Shown here piece after piece: positions 1-9,287 of a DNA stretch of 64,000 nucleotides; position 1 is the first letter of the stretch, and the number at the start of each line of letters is the position of its first letter. The position numbers and the translations under genes were made by a program. The notes beneath the pieces are model-generated. The model searched no databases, was not told where the DNA came from, and saw nothing but the letters and a program-made list of their open reading frames with translations. Origin of the DNA: Mycolicibacterium mucogenicum DSM 44124 (GTDB lineage Bacteria; Actinomycetota; Actinomycetes; Mycobacteriales; Mycobacteriaceae); assembly GCF_005670685.2 (NCBI RefSeq), contig NZ_CP062008.1, positions 4,030,001-4,094,000 on the forward strand. The letters are read 5' to 3'.

Positions 1-133
1 GGCCGCCGTCGGACCCGCCGAACTCAGACTGCGAAATCGCCTCGGCCAGGCTGTCTCTACCGAACCGCCGGTCGGTACCCACATGTGCGTCGCCGAAGGC
101 CCAGAGGCGAAAAGAGTTCACACCGCCCGTCAT
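1..133 (-). CDS. Metallophosphoesterase-like protein, N-terminal fragment (cut by window edge)
   Basis: Only the first 44 codons are inside the window. The start ATG (131-133) overlaps the stop of the ABC permease in an ATGA arrangement, so the gene is the last visible member of the left ABC operon. The fragment reads RLWAFGDAHVGTD near its start. The D-x-H pair in a G-D-x-H context is the usual first metal-binding motif of calcineurin-like phosphoesterases. The rest of the metal site (GDxxD, GNHE) would lie outside the window, so the family call rests on one motif. Confidence 0.5.
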   Translation of the reverse strand, partial: MTGGVNSFRLWAFGDAHVGTDRRFGRDSLAEAISQSEFGGSDGG

Positions 134-972
134 TCGTGGTCACCGTCGACCAGTCCCCAGTACCGGCGAATCTGCCTGTCCGCCGCGGCGAACACCGAGT
201 CGACGATGATGCCGATCACCAGCACGACGATCATGACGGCGATGGCCAGCGGCATGTCACTCATGTTCTGCGCGTTCTCCAGCAGGACCCCGATCGATGC
301 GGTGCCGGCGACCATCACCACCAGTTCGCCGGCCATCAGGCTCCGCCATGCGAACGCCCAGCCCTGACGCAGTCCGCTGACGAATGTCGGCAGCGACGCC
401 GGGAGGATGACATGCCGGTACAACGCAAACCGCCGCAGCCCCATGGTCTTTGCCGCACGTAACTGCAGAGGTGGAATGTGGTCGGCACCCGAGATGACGC
501 CGAGCGCCACCGACGGCGCGGCGCCGATGACAATGACGAACAGGATGGCCGAGGTGTCGAGGCCGAAGAAGATGATCGCGAAGGGAAACCATGCGATCGC
601 CGGCATCGTCTGCAGTCCGGTGATGAGCGGACCGAAAGTACTGCGCAGCAGTTTGTTCCGGGACAGAACACTGCCGATGACCGTGCCGATGAGCAGCGAC
701 AGCCCAAAACCGATGAGGGCCCGCGCCATCGTCGTCGAAACCGCCTGCCACAACACCGGTTCGTGCAGCTGCTGCCACAGGGTGGCACCGACCGTCACGG
801 GGCCGGGCAGGATCACGGACGATTTCCAGCCGCTCAGACAAAGCAGCTGCCACGCACCCAACACCACCAGCAAGGCCAGCGCCTTCGTCCACATCGGTGC
901 CAGCACCGACTGCAGCCGACCTGTGTTCTGCCGCGACGACGGCGCCAGATCGGCGACTCCACTATCGACCAC
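130..972 (-). CDS. ABC transporter permease, NitT/TauT (SsuC) type
   Basis: Inner-membrane permease of an importer of the nitrate/sulfonate/taurine family, 280 aa, about six hydrophobic segments. The cytoplasmic EAA-type loop that docks on the ATPase is at about residues 173-195 (AAKTMGLRRFALYRHVILP). The GTG at 970-972 was chosen because it overlaps the ATPase stop by 11 bp and gives the usual length of about 280 aa. A later ATG (MWTKA) would still keep all membrane segments. It is co-transcribed with the ATPase, the lipoprotein binding protein and a DUF3604-like protein. The substrate cannot be read from the sequence. Confidence 0.88.
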   Translation of the reverse strand: MVDSGVADLAPSSRQNTGRLQSVLAPMWTKALALLVVLGAWQLLCLSGWKSSVILPGPVTVGATLWQQLHEPVLWQAVSTTMARALIGFGLSLLIGTVIGSVLSRNKLLRSTFGPLITGLQTMPAIAWFPFAIIFFGLDTSAILFVIVIGAAPSVALGVISGADHIPPLQLRAAKTMGLRRFALYRHVILPASLPTFVSGLRQGWAFAWRSLMAGELVVMVAGTASIGVLLENAQNMSDMPLAIAVMIVVLVIGIIVDSVFAAADRQIRRYWGLVDGDHE

Positions 973-1765
973 GGTTGCCTTCCTCGTGCAGTCGCGCCGT
1001 GATGTGTGCCGCCAACTCCGCGACGTCGGTGGTATTGATCTGGCGAGGACGGGACGCGGGCACCTGAAACTCCTCGACCACCCGACCGGGTCGGGCGCCC
1101 AGGAGAACCACCCGGTCGGCCAGCCGAACCGCCTCCCGCACGTTGTGGGTGACGAAAACAACTGTGAGTCCGCGTGATTCGACGATGCGCTCGAGTTCCT
1201 CGTGGAGCAGATCACGGGTCAGCGCGTCCAGCGCGCCGAAAGGTTCGTCCATCAACAGCACGTCGGCGTCCTGAGCGAGCGCGCGGGCCAGCGCAACCCG
1301 CTGCCGCATGCCGCCGGACAACTGGTGTGGACGCTTGCCGGCGAAATCGGTGAGTCCGACGGTGGCCAGCAGGCGCGCCACCCGCTCGCGGCGCACGTCC
1401 CGCGGCACCGCCCGCGCCCGCAGTGCCAGATCGACGTTGGCGGCGGCGGTCAGCCAGGGAAACAGCGCCGGCTCCTGAAACATCAGCGCCACCCGCCGAC
1501 CGAACGTCTCGACCGTTCCGTTCGACGGCGCGTCCAGTCCGGCGATGAGCGACAGCAACGTGCTCTTGCCACAGCCGGAACTACCGACCAGACAGACGAA
1601 TTCACCTTCAGCGACAGTCAGGCTGAGCGGATCCAAGGCCGCTACCGCGGCCGGGCCCTTGCCATAGCGCTTGGTCACCCCGACCAGTTCCAACGCCGGC
1701 TGCGGTACCGGAGGCGGCGGCGGAACGGTCACGGCGATCTCACCGGCGTCCGCACAGCGGGTCAC
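962..1765 (-). CDS. ABC transporter ATP-binding protein, NitT/TauT (SsuB) type
   Basis: Energising ATPase of the left importer, 267 aa. Walker A GSSGCGKST is at residues 61-69, the signature LSGGM at about 149, Walker B LLMDEP at about 170-175, and the switch histidine in VFVTHN follows. The first 20 residues are a proline-rich extension not needed for the fold. The start is GTG and overlaps the stop of the binding-protein gene by 4 bp (GTGA), a sign of coupled translation. The proline-rich N terminus could mean the functional start is slightly downstream. Confidence 0.92.
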   Translation of the reverse strand: MTRCADAGEIAVTVPPPPPVPQPALELVGVTKRYGKGPAAVAALDPLSLTVAEGEFVCLVGSSGCGKSTLLSLIAGLDAPSNGTVETFGRRVALMFQEPALFPWLTAAANVDLALRARAVPRDVRRERVARLLATVGLTDFAGKRPHQLSGGMRQRVALARALAQDADVLLMDEPFGALDALTRDLLHEELERIVESRGLTVVFVTHNVREAVRLADRVVLLGARPGRVVEEFQVPASRPRQINTTDVAELAAHITARLHEEGNRGR

Positions 1766-2790
1766 GCCGCAACCGCCGGTTTGCCCGATGCCGCCAGCAC
1801 CGCGTTGAGCGGGGCCGGATCGAAGAGACCGTCGATGTTCAGCGGCTGCAACAAGCCGACGGCCACGGCCTTGCCGACCTGGTTGCGCAGCGATGCGATC
1901 CCCGGATCGTTGGTGAACGTGGTCTCCTTGAACGACTCAGCGAGGACCTCCGGATCCAGTCCCTTCCCAAGCGTTTTCGCGAGTGCGGCGTTGGCGGACT
2001 GCGCCGCGGCCGTGGGGTCGGCACCGATCTTGTCGTTCGCCTGCACCTGGCCGCGCAGCAGCCCGGCCACCGCATCGGGATGTGCGGCGAGGAAGTCCTG
2101 GCGCACGACCAGCACGGTGATGGTGTTCGGGTCCGACCACAATCGGATGCCACCGGCTTTGATCATCTGCACGTCGAACGGTGCGGAATCCAGTGCACCG
2201 GCGATCTGCTTGCTCACGAACTGCTGGACGATCGCCGATTCCGGGTTGGTCGGCTTGACCGAAACATCCCCGCCACCTTGGGTATCGGTCTTCAAGCCGT
2301 TCTTGGCAAGCCAGTCGCGGAGGCTGACGTCCTGGTTACCGCCGAGGGCGGGATCGGCCACCGTCTTGCCCCTGAGGTCCTGGGCAGACGTGATGCCGGG
2401 TTGGACGACGAACGAGGTGCCGCCGCTGGCCGCGCCCGAAATGATCTTGATGGCTTTGCCATTCGATGTCTGCCAGGCGTTGAATGCGGGGTTGGGTCCC
2501 ACGTACGCGGCGTCGAGATGTCCCGACAACAGCGCAGTGATCTCTTCGGTGCCGGTACTGAACGGTTGCGCCGTGAAGGTGACGTCAGATCCGAGCTGCT
2601 TTGCGAACAGCCCGTCATTGACTCCGATGAGCGCCGGCGCGTGAGTGACACGAGTCAGATAGCCCAGCCGCAACGGTACCGGAGACGACGACGCCGACTT
2701 GGTCGACGACGAGCATCCGGCCATCGCGGCGATGGCGGTGATGGCCGCGCCCAGAGCGAGCAGCCTGGTGAAATGACGATGAGAGAACAC
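1762..2790 (-). CDS. ABC substrate-binding lipoprotein, NMT1/SsuA type
   Basis: Extracytoplasmic binding protein of the left importer, 342 aa. It has a signal peptide ending in a lipobox (AMAGC, Cys at about residue 25) followed by a Ser-rich linker, so it should be a membrane-anchored lipoprotein. The mature part has the NMT1/aliphatic-sulfonate fold pattern, starting LRLGYLTRVTHAPALIGVNDG. Family members bind sulfonates, taurine, nitrate or pyrimidine precursors; the ligand here is unknown. The 39-bp gap to the upstream DUF3604-like gene is short enough for one transcript. Confidence 0.9.
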   Translation of the reverse strand: MFSHRHFTRLLALGAAITAIAAMAGCSSSTKSASSSPVPLRLGYLTRVTHAPALIGVNDGLFAKQLGSDVTFTAQPFSTGTEEITALLSGHLDAAYVGPNPAFNAWQTSNGKAIKIISGAASGGTSFVVQPGITSAQDLRGKTVADPALGGNQDVSLRDWLAKNGLKTDTQGGGDVSVKPTNPESAIVQQFVSKQIAGALDSAPFDVQMIKAGGIRLWSDPNTITVLVVRQDFLAAHPDAVAGLLRGQVQANDKIGADPTAAAQSANAALAKTLGKGLDPEVLAESFKETTFTNDPGIASLRNQVGKAVAVGLLQPLNIDGLFDPAPLNAVLAASGKPAVAA

Positions 2791-2829
2791 GGTTTTCCTT
2801 GATGTCGATCGAGCGGATGAGACGCGAGG

Positions 2830-5166
2830 TCAGGCCTGCTCGGGACATCGCGTCTGGCCGCTCGAACGCGTGACGAACAGCGGGCTGGTCCACACCTGAT
2901 GGCCGTCGGACTGGGTGGCGCGCACGTACGTGGCGCTGATGCCGTGGGGCAGGCCGAGCTCGAGGTCACCGGTCACCGTGGTGGGCAGCGCGGAGAACTC
3001 GGCCACCCGTTCGGCACGCAACCGCAGATTCAGTCCACCCACTGCCGTTTCGACGTGACCGGCGCGGATCAACTCGGCACCCGAGAACTCGCGTTCCATG
3101 CGCAGACCGTCCTCGTGCACCGACGCTTGGATGCGGAACTCGGCCGCCGCGAGGTCCGCCAACCGCACCACGATGCCCGTGTCCGAACCGTACGTGGTGG
3201 TCCGCCAGCGCACGGTGTCGCCGGCAACATCGAACCTTTGTTCCGGATGCGCTGCGGCCCAGGGTGTCACGTCGAGCACGTCGGTTCCGGCCAGCCGCAA
3301 TTCGCCGGACCACGTCGCCCACCGGTAGCGGTCGCGGTGCCGGGCACCACCCCACCGGATGCGCACGAGCTCGTCGGACAGTCCGGCCTCGATGTGCAGG
3401 TTGCGCTGCCACAGCCGCCCCGTGCTGTCATGAACGGCGATCTCGTCCCAGCCGGACGTGCCGTACAGCGCGTAGTCAACGGTCAATTGGGTTTCTTCAG
3501 TATCGATTTCATCGCCCATCCAGGCGTCGCCACTGCGCAGCAGCGCGACGGCACGCGCTCCGGTGGTCGCCCACGTCCGGCGGGCGCGCAGCGCGCGTCC
3601 CACGTCGCCTTTCGTGAGTTCCGGCGCGAGAACGCCTGTCAGACCGCCGAATCCGCCGAAGATGTTCGCTCCCGGCGCCCCGCCTCCGGGGCGGCCACGG
3701 TGCTCGTCACTGGCGGCGCTGGCGCCCAGACGAAGACCGCGGGCCAGCGCATCTTCCAGGAACCAGGGACTGCTCCCCCACGACGAGTGCACTTCGATCA
3801 GCCGTTCCAGCTCGGGGTGGTGCCAGTCCAGGATCGCGCGGCGGCCACCCACGTGCGGGATCAGCAGGTACGAATCCGGGTCCTTTTCGTAGGCGGCGTA
3901 AAGCGCTGTGATGGGCCAGGTTTGGGGCGTCGGCACGGTGCTGGCCATGCCCTGGTGCCACTCCAGCGAACGCGCCAGCGTGGTGTCGTCGCCGAGAAAG
4001 ACGACGTTGTGATCGCCACCGACACCAGCGGTGCCACACCATTCGACACCCGGGTAGCAGACCAGGCTGCCGTCGTCCGAGATGGCCCGGCAGGCGGCGA
4101 CGACGTCGATCCAGGCCTCGTCGGTGATCTGAAAGTCGTTGGCGGTGTAGCCGACAACGTCGAGCGCGCCGATATCGCGGGCATAGCGCAGGTTCCACGC
4201 CGTGTCCTGAGTGCCGACGGTGTCGTTGGAATGTACGTGCAGGTCGGTGAAGAACGCGCGCGGGGAGGGCAGGTCGTCGATCACGTCGACGATGGTCTCG
4301 GCGGCCCGCACCTCCGTGTGCGTTTCGTCGACGACCCGGATGTGCGCGGCGCGCGCCGACACTTCCAGCGACACACTGGCCCAACCGGCGGACGGCGTCT
4401 GCGCCTCGGCCACGACTGCGCCGTCGATGTGCGCGCGCAATGTGGCGGCGGTATCCGCGCAGGCGTTGCCCCACCGATCCTGCAGGTGAGCGCGCAGCGT
4501 GACGGCACCGGCGTCGCTGCGCACCAGTCGCGGTCCGCGGACCACCACCTGCTCAGGCGGCCCGGGCCGGATCGCGAGGTGATTGACGCCGGCCCGGGCC
4601 ATCCGGGAGGTGCCCAACGGGTCGACGAACAGATGCACCTCGAACGCGTCCTCGACGAAAGTCTGAACCCGGGTACCCGGACCGCCGAATCGGCGGTCCC
4701 CCAATCGGATTTCGATCACATCGCCGGGCCGGAGGTAGCCGTCGACCGCGTGGATGAGCAGCGATTTCTGGAACGGCCGCTCGCCGCCCTTGACGTCATA
4801 ACGGACGGCCAACTGCTGGACGGTGGCCCCGCCGGCTTCGGACGCACGCCCCACCAGCGATCGGCTGACCAGCCGCGCGCTGGCGTAGTCGCGTCCGGCG
4901 GGATCGGCGGTCTGCAGGTCCCAGTCGGAGTAGTAGCGGAAGCACAACTTGAGCCAGCCGCTGTCGGCGATACCCGAGCGGCCGACCGTGTAGGTGTAGA
5001 CGATCTCCTCGACGGCTCCGGCCACCACCGACGTGTGCGAGCAGCGCAGCTCGCCGAGGAAGGGAATCGCGTCGAATTCCGCGGTGATGGCGTCGCGCAC
5101 CGCAGCCACCGAGCAGTCGTTGCTGCTCAACGGGTTCTGCGGACGGACGGGAATCGCGCGGGACAT
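2830..5166 (-). CDS. PHP-type metal-dependent hydrolase, DUF3604-like
   Basis: Large protein, 778 aa from the ATG at 5164-5166, which has AAGGA 7 nt upstream. A further in-frame start at 5190 would add 8 residues and lacks a site. Around residues 308-312 the motif DLHVHSNDT looks like the first metal-binding motif of PHP/DUF3604 proteins. It is followed by a Gly/Glu motif (PGVEWCG) and a later SDEHRG motif that would supply further ligands. The first 300 residues look like beta-rich, Ig-like regions. No signal peptide is visible. It is the first gene of the left ABC operon and is divergent from a LysR regulator. The reaction is unknown; the neighbours suggest it processes the imported compound. 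Confidence 0.7.
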   Translation of the reverse strand: MSRAIPVRPQNPLSSNDCSVAAVRDAITAEFDAIPFLGELRCSHTSVVAGAVEEIVYTYTVGRSGIADSGWLKLCFRYYSDWDLQTADPAGRDYASARLVSRSLVGRASEAGGATVQQLAVRYDVKGGERPFQKSLLIHAVDGYLRPGDVIEIRLGDRRFGGPGTRVQTFVEDAFEVHLFVDPLGTSRMARAGVNHLAIRPGPPEQVVVRGPRLVRSDAGAVTLRAHLQDRWGNACADTAATLRAHIDGAVVAEAQTPSAGWASVSLEVSARAAHIRVVDETHTEVRAAETIVDVIDDLPSPRAFFTDLHVHSNDTVGTQDTAWNLRYARDIGALDVVGYTANDFQITDEAWIDVVAACRAISDDGSLVCYPGVEWCGTAGVGGDHNVVFLGDDTTLARSLEWHQGMASTVPTPQTWPITALYAAYEKDPDSYLLIPHVGGRRAILDWHHPELERLIEVHSSWGSSPWFLEDALARGLRLGASAASDEHRGRPGGGAPGANIFGGFGGLTGVLAPELTKGDVGRALRARRTWATTGARAVALLRSGDAWMGDEIDTEETQLTVDYALYGTSGWDEIAVHDSTGRLWQRNLHIEAGLSDELVRIRWGGARHRDRYRWATWSGELRLAGTDVLDVTPWAAAHPEQRFDVAGDTVRWRTTTYGSDTGIVVRLADLAAAEFRIQASVHEDGLRMEREFSGAELIRAGHVETAVGGLNLRLRAERVAEFSALPTTVTGDLELGLPHGISATYVRATQSDGHQVWTSPLFVTRSSGQTRCPEQA

Positions 5167-5211
5167 CAACCCATCCTTTCGGCAATGCACCTAGGAGTCC
5201 AGTTAATAGAT

Positions 5212-5228
5212 ATGATGCGATTCATCAT
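5212..5228. promoter_or_regulatory. Inverted repeat, probable LysR-type operator
   Basis: ATGATG-CGATT-CATCAT is a perfect 6-5-6 inverted repeat in the 77-bp gap between the divergent DUF3604-like and LysR genes, 16 bp before the LysR start. LysR regulators usually bind interrupted dyads in exactly this position, repressing themselves and activating the divergent operon. The repeat is seen directly; the binding is inferred. Confidence 0.5.
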
Positions 5229-5243
5229 TGAAAGTGACGAAGG

Positions 5244-6140
5244 ATGAACCTGCAGCAGCTCCATTACGTGGTCGCCCTGGCCGAAGCGAAGAGCTTCACC
5301 AAGGCGGCCGAGACCTCGTTCGTCGTGCAGTCGGCGCTCAGCCAGCAGGTGCGGAAGTTCGAAGAAGAGCTCGGCGTGACGCTCTTCGAGCGCACCACCC
5401 GGGCCGTCTCGCTCACTCCCGCAGGTGAGGCGCTCCTGCCGCTGGTGCACCAGGTGGTCGCCGGCATCGACCAACTCAAGGTCGACGCCCAGGCGCTCAG
5501 CGGGACGGTGACCGGACGCCTCACCGTCGGGATGATGGAGGTGCCGTCCGAAAGCCTCGACGTCGCAACGCTGATGGCGACATTCCACTCCCGCTACCCG
5601 GACGTGAGCGTGACCCTGCGCAGCGGTGGCAGCGACATCCTGCTGACCGCGACCCGCGACCGCAAGCTCGATGCCGCCATTGTCGGCTCCAATGTCTCCC
5701 CGGCCAGCGACCAATTGGATTTCACCCACTTGTTCACCGAGTCGTTGATCGCGGTCATGCCGCGCGACCATCCGCTGACCAGACAGCGGGCGGTGTCGCT
5801 GACCGAACTGGCGGCGTTGCCGTTCATCGACTTTCCGCTCGGTTACGGCCTTCGGCACGAAACCGACCGCGGCTTCGCGGGCGTGCCGCGACGGGTGGCC
5901 TTCGAGGTCACCCGTGTCGACGAGGTCGTGCACTTCGTGCGGCAGAACCTCGGGGTGGCGCTGCTGCCGGAATCGGTTGCGCGAACCCGTGCCGACAGCG
6001 ACAGCACCCTGGCGCTCCGCCCTGTCACCGGCGTCCAGATGCACCGCCAGGTGCACCTGGTGGCACCCAGACCCCACCTGCGCTCGGCGGCCTGCCAGGC
6101 GTTCATCGCCTGTGTCCATGACCACCTGGCGACACCCTAG
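5244..6140 (+). CDS. LysR-family transcriptional regulator
   Basis: 298 aa. The N-terminal winged helix (residues 1-60) has the typical LysR pattern: AEAKSFTKAAETSFVVQSAL, then LSQQVRKFEEELGVTLFERT. The rest is a LysR substrate-binding domain. The gene is divergent from the DUF3604/ABC operon with a perfect inverted repeat between them. Its stop codon overlaps that of the convergent M20 gene in a shared CTAG. It is the only regulator among the first 11 kb, so it may control both ABC operons. The inducer is unknown. Confidence 0.92.
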   Translation: MNLQQLHYVVALAEAKSFTKAAETSFVVQSALSQQVRKFEEELGVTLFERTTRAVSLTPAGEALLPLVHQVVAGIDQLKVDAQALSGTVTGRLTVGMMEVPSESLDVATLMATFHSRYPDVSVTLRSGGSDILLTATRDRKLDAAIVGSNVSPASDQLDFTHLFTESLIAVMPRDHPLTRQRAVSLTELAALPFIDFPLGYGLRHETDRGFAGVPRRVAFEVTRVDEVVHFVRQNLGVALLPESVARTRADSDSTLALRPVTGVQMHRQVHLVAPRPHLRSAACQAFIACVHDHLATP

Positions 6141-7366
6141 GTAGGGCCGGCAGCCGAAAAATACTGCCGCACAGCGGCTTCGATGACCTGTACGGCGGTG
6201 GCCATTCTGTCGATGCTGATGCTCTCGTCGTACACGGCCCACCCGTCGTCGCCCGGGCCGAACGTGACGGCCGGAATGCCCACGTGACGGAAGCGGATGG
6301 TGTCGTTGAACGCGGGCTTCGTGTAGGTGCGGACGTCCTCGCCCGAGACACCGCGGTACGCGCTCCGGATCGCGGCGACAAGCGGATCGACGTCCGTCAA
6401 CGGCACGGTGCCCGCGACGAACGTCGGACCGGGCGCGAACTCGACGTCGACCTCGATACCTTCGGGCCGGGCCGCGGTCAGGCGGCGGTGAAACTCCTCG
6501 AGCAGCCGGCCGGCGACGACATCCGGACCGATGTTGACGGCCGCAACGCGTGCGCTCGCCTCCAACGGCGTGAACTGCGCCATGCCGGTCTCCCCCGCGT
6601 GCAGTCCCACCACCGAAACCGGCCAATCGCCAACGGGATCGGCGGCAATGTCGGCCAGGAACTCGGCGAGGAACAGCGCCGGGTTGACACCGGTATCAGG
6701 CCGCCAAATATGGCTGGACCGCCCGCGGGCAGTGATGTCCAGCAGTGCGTGACCGGTCTGCGCGACGGCGAGGGCGATACCGCTGCGGCCATCGTCGGTC
6801 CACGCGGTCGGTTCGACCGTGATGGAGGCGTCGGGGCGCAAACCATGTTCGTCGACCAGGTACTTGGATCCTTCGATGCCGTTGCGTTCCTCGTCGACGG
6901 TCAGGACCACCAGCAGGGTCCCGTACTCCGGCGGGTCGTCGACAATGCGTTTGGCGGCGGTCAAGAGCGCCGCCAGGTTGGCGCGCGTATCCGAGGTGCC
7001 GCGCGCATAGATCCGGCCGTCCAATTCGACTGCCGAATAAGGGTTTCCGGCGCATACGCGCCAGCGGCTCGGCGGCCCCGACGGGTAGGTGTCGAGGTGA
7101 TCGTTGAGCATGAGGGACGGACCGGCGCCGAAGCGCTTCGTGGCCACCACATTCGGCCGCTGCGGGGTGCGGCCCACCAGCTCGACGGTGAATCCCCACT
7201 CGCGCAACAGGTCACCCACCGGGCGGGCGATGCGCTCTTCCTCTGGCGGGCGACTCGGGCCGTCAAGGCTGTTCTCGCACCACGGCTGGCCGGCGGCCAC
7301 CAGACGAGTGGTGAGTTCGACGAGTTCGCGCCGGTCCACCGCGGCGCCGACCGCAGCGTGGGTCAT
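6137..7366 (-). CDS. M20-family metallopeptidase/deacylase (ArgE/DapE-like)
   Basis: 409 aa, the usual length for M20 enzymes, which hydrolyse amide bonds with a two-zinc site. Visible ligands are H90-x-D92 in NDHLDTYP, D126 in ARGTSDTR, and the catalytic glutamate pair E159/E160 in VDEERNG. The dimerisation insert and a late conserved region (PAFNDTIRFRHVGIPAVTFGPG) follow. The start codon overlaps the asparaginase stop by 4 bp, so the two amide hydrolases are co-translated downstream of the right ABC importer. Likely substrates are N-acyl amino acids or dipeptides; this is inferred from the family only. Confidence 0.88.
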   Translation of the reverse strand: MTHAAVGAAVDRRELVELTTRLVAAGQPWCENSLDGPSRPPEEERIARPVGDLLREWGFTVELVGRTPQRPNVVATKRFGAGPSLMLNDHLDTYPSGPPSRWRVCAGNPYSAVELDGRIYARGTSDTRANLAALLTAAKRIVDDPPEYGTLLVVLTVDEERNGIEGSKYLVDEHGLRPDASITVEPTAWTDDGRSGIALAVAQTGHALLDITARGRSSHIWRPDTGVNPALFLAEFLADIAADPVGDWPVSVVGLHAGETGMAQFTPLEASARVAAVNIGPDVVAGRLLEEFHRRLTAARPEGIEVDVEFAPGPTFVAGTVPLTDVDPLVAAIRSAYRGVSGEDVRTYTKPAFNDTIRFRHVGIPAVTFGPGDDGWAVYDESISIDRMATAVQVIEAAVRQYFSAAGPT

Positions 7367-8319
7367 GCGCGAATCTCGCTGTCGATCAACGCCCGCAAGC
7401 CGTCGTTGTCCCGGCCCTGTGCCAGCCCGAGCGTCACCAAGAGGCGTGCGCGGTGGGGTGAAATGCCGGCAGCCAGTTGTGCACCGTGTTCGACGAGACC
7501 GGCCACTCCACCGGGGTATCCGTACACCGGAGCGACGCGACCGTCAGCAGCGCGAGTGGTGAGCACGACGAACCTGCCGCCGTCGATGAGTTCCTCCACT
7601 GCCGCAGCCTGTTTCGGAGGCAGATTACCGGCCCCGTTCGCCGCCACCACGATGGCCGGCTGGGCGTCCCCGGCGGCTCGGAACACCGTGCCGTCGTCAC
7701 CCAGCGCAGCCAGCAGCACGGGTACCGGCCGGATCGGACCGGTGGGATCGCCATGACTCGTGCGGCGCTCATGAGTCCGGTGCCACTGGACCTGGCCGCC
7801 GACGACATAGCCGATGGGCCCGCGTCCCGGCGCGTCGAACGCATCACGCACGACTCCCGAAACCTTCACGGCCTCACGGCCGTCGAAGATCTTGCCGGCG
7901 AACACCACCACCGGATCGATGTCCGCTCCAGACGACGCCACCGCGAGCGCGTCCGCGAGGTTGGCGCGGCCGTCGCTGTCATGCCGGGTGCCGAGGATCA
8001 TCGAACCGGTGACCACGACCGGCACCGACCAGTTCTCCCGGTAGGCCAGCCAGGCCGCCACCTCCTCGATGGAGTCCGTGCCCGTCGTCACGACGATACC
8101 GTCGGCGCCGTCGGCGACCAGTTCGCGAGCCCGGACGACCAGGCGTTCCAGCAGGTCGAAGTCGACCTCGGACCCACCGACCAACGCAAGGCTCTCCGCA
8201 CCGGCGAACCCGGCGACCGTCTCCGCCAGCTCCTGCGCTCCGGTGACGGGCACCGCGCCCTGCGCGGTCTGGTGCATGGAGATGGTGCCGCCCAAGCCGA
8301 TCAGGTATGCCCCGCTCAT
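7363..8319 (-). CDS. L-asparaginase-like amidohydrolase
   Basis: 318 aa. The two threonine motifs of bacterial asparaginases are present: GLGGTIS with T12 near the N terminus and TTGTDSIEE with T81-D82. These build the nucleophile and the Thr-Lys-Asp relay. No signal peptide, so cytoplasmic. It overlaps the binding-protein gene upstream and the M20 gene downstream by 4 bp each (ATGA). The placement inside an importer operon suggests action on an imported amide rather than housekeeping asparagine use, but the substrate is not defined. Confidence 0.86.
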   Translation of the reverse strand: MSGAYLIGLGGTISMHQTAQGAVPVTGAQELAETVAGFAGAESLALVGGSEVDFDLLERLVVRARELVADGADGIVVTTGTDSIEEVAAWLAYRENWSVPVVVTGSMILGTRHDSDGRANLADALAVASSGADIDPVVVFAGKIFDGREAVKVSGVVRDAFDAPGRGPIGYVVGGQVQWHRTHERRTSHGDPTGPIRPVPVLLAALGDDGTVFRAAGDAQPAIVVAANGAGNLPPKQAAAVEELIDGGRFVVLTTRAADGRVAPVYGYPGGVAGLVEHGAQLAAGISPHRARLLVTLGLAQGRDNDGLRALIDSEIRA

Positions 8320-9287
8320 GAATTGCTCTCCGTCACAAACGATCCGGCGATGATGTTCTGGTAGTCGGGGATGTGCTGGTCGGCAGGGATGCGACCGATG
8401 CTCTGCGCCCAGCGGGCGCGGTCGGCGAGGTCGCCGGCGAGTTCCGGCCCGAGGTGCGTCTGGTACTTGAACTCCGAGGTGACCTGGCTGATCAGGTTGT
8501 TGTCCAGCCCTGTTGCTTTCGCGACCGCGGCGAGGGCGGCCGGGTCCTTGCCGGACAGCGGACCATCGGCATTGCGGATCGCCCCGACAAACTTTCCAAC
8601 AGCCTGCTTCTTCGAGTCGAGGACGTTCTGGTTGGCCAGGTAGAGGCTGTGCTGGTTGTACTTCTGCTTGCCCTGCAGCTCGATCGCGTCGCTGCCCAGT
8701 GCCGCAACCGCTTTCGCCAGTGCCGGCTGGAAGACGGCGATCGCGTCGACGTTGTGATTGGTGATCGCCGTGACGATCTCCGCCGGTCCGGTCTGGATCA
8801 GGTCCGCCTTCACGTTCGCTTCGGTCAGGAACCGGCTCGCGAAGTAGTGAGCGCTGCTGCCCAAGGGCACCGCGATCTTGCGGCCGGCCAAGTCGGCGAC
8901 CGAGTTGATCCCGGCTGAGCGGCGCGCGACGAATCGCCCCTCCGGCCAGATGGCGCCGTCGGCGAAGATCCGAAGATTCGGATTCTTCAGTGCCGCGGCG
9001 GATGTGGGCACATCACCGCCATTGGCGACATCCACGGCGCCGCCCGCCAGCGCCTCGAGCGCTGCGGCGCCCGTCGGGAACGGAACGATCTTGACGTTGA
9101 CCCCATGCTGTTTGAAGTATCCGAGGTCATTGGCGACGGGCACCTGCGCCCACGACGGGTCGACCACCCACGCCACGGTGAGCGAGTCGGCCGCGCTGTC
9201 CTTGCTGCTCGAACTACTGCAGCCGACAACCCCCAGAACCGCAAGCGCGGCAACGACTATCGCGGCAATCTTCCGATGTGTATTCAT
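8316..9287 (-). CDS. ABC substrate-binding lipoprotein, NMT1/SsuA type (second system)
   Basis: 323 aa from the ATG at 9285-9287, which overlaps the ATPase stop (ATGA). It starts MNTHRK, has a hydrophobic core and a lipobox (VVGC) followed by a serine run, so it is an anchored lipoprotein. The mature sequence, beginning LTVAWVVDPSWAQVPVANDL, is of the NMT1/aliphatic-sulfonate type. It differs clearly from the first binding protein (1762-2790), so the two importers are paralogous systems rather than a recent duplication. Confidence 0.9.
   Translation of the reverse strand: MNTHRKIAAIVVAALAVLGVVGCSSSSSKDSAADSLTVAWVVDPSWAQVPVANDLGYFKQHGVNVKIVPFPTGAAALEALAGGAVDVANGGDVPTSAAALKNPNLRIFADGAIWPEGRFVARRSAGINSVADLAGRKIAVPLGSSAHYFASRFLTEANVKADLIQTGPAEIVTAITNHNVDAIAVFQPALAKAVAALGSDAIELQGKQKYNQHSLYLANQNVLDSKKQAVGKFVGAIRNADGPLSGKDPAALAAVAKATGLDNNLISQVTSEFKYQTHLGPELAGDLADRARWAQSIGRIPADQHIPDYQNIIAGSFVTESNS

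Noticed and set aside
2899-5247. A 782-codon open frame on the plus strand opposite the DUF3604-like gene
   Set aside because: Composition is the His/Arg/Gly-rich pattern of antisense frames in high-GC DNA; the minus-strand protein has conserved motifs and a ribosome site.
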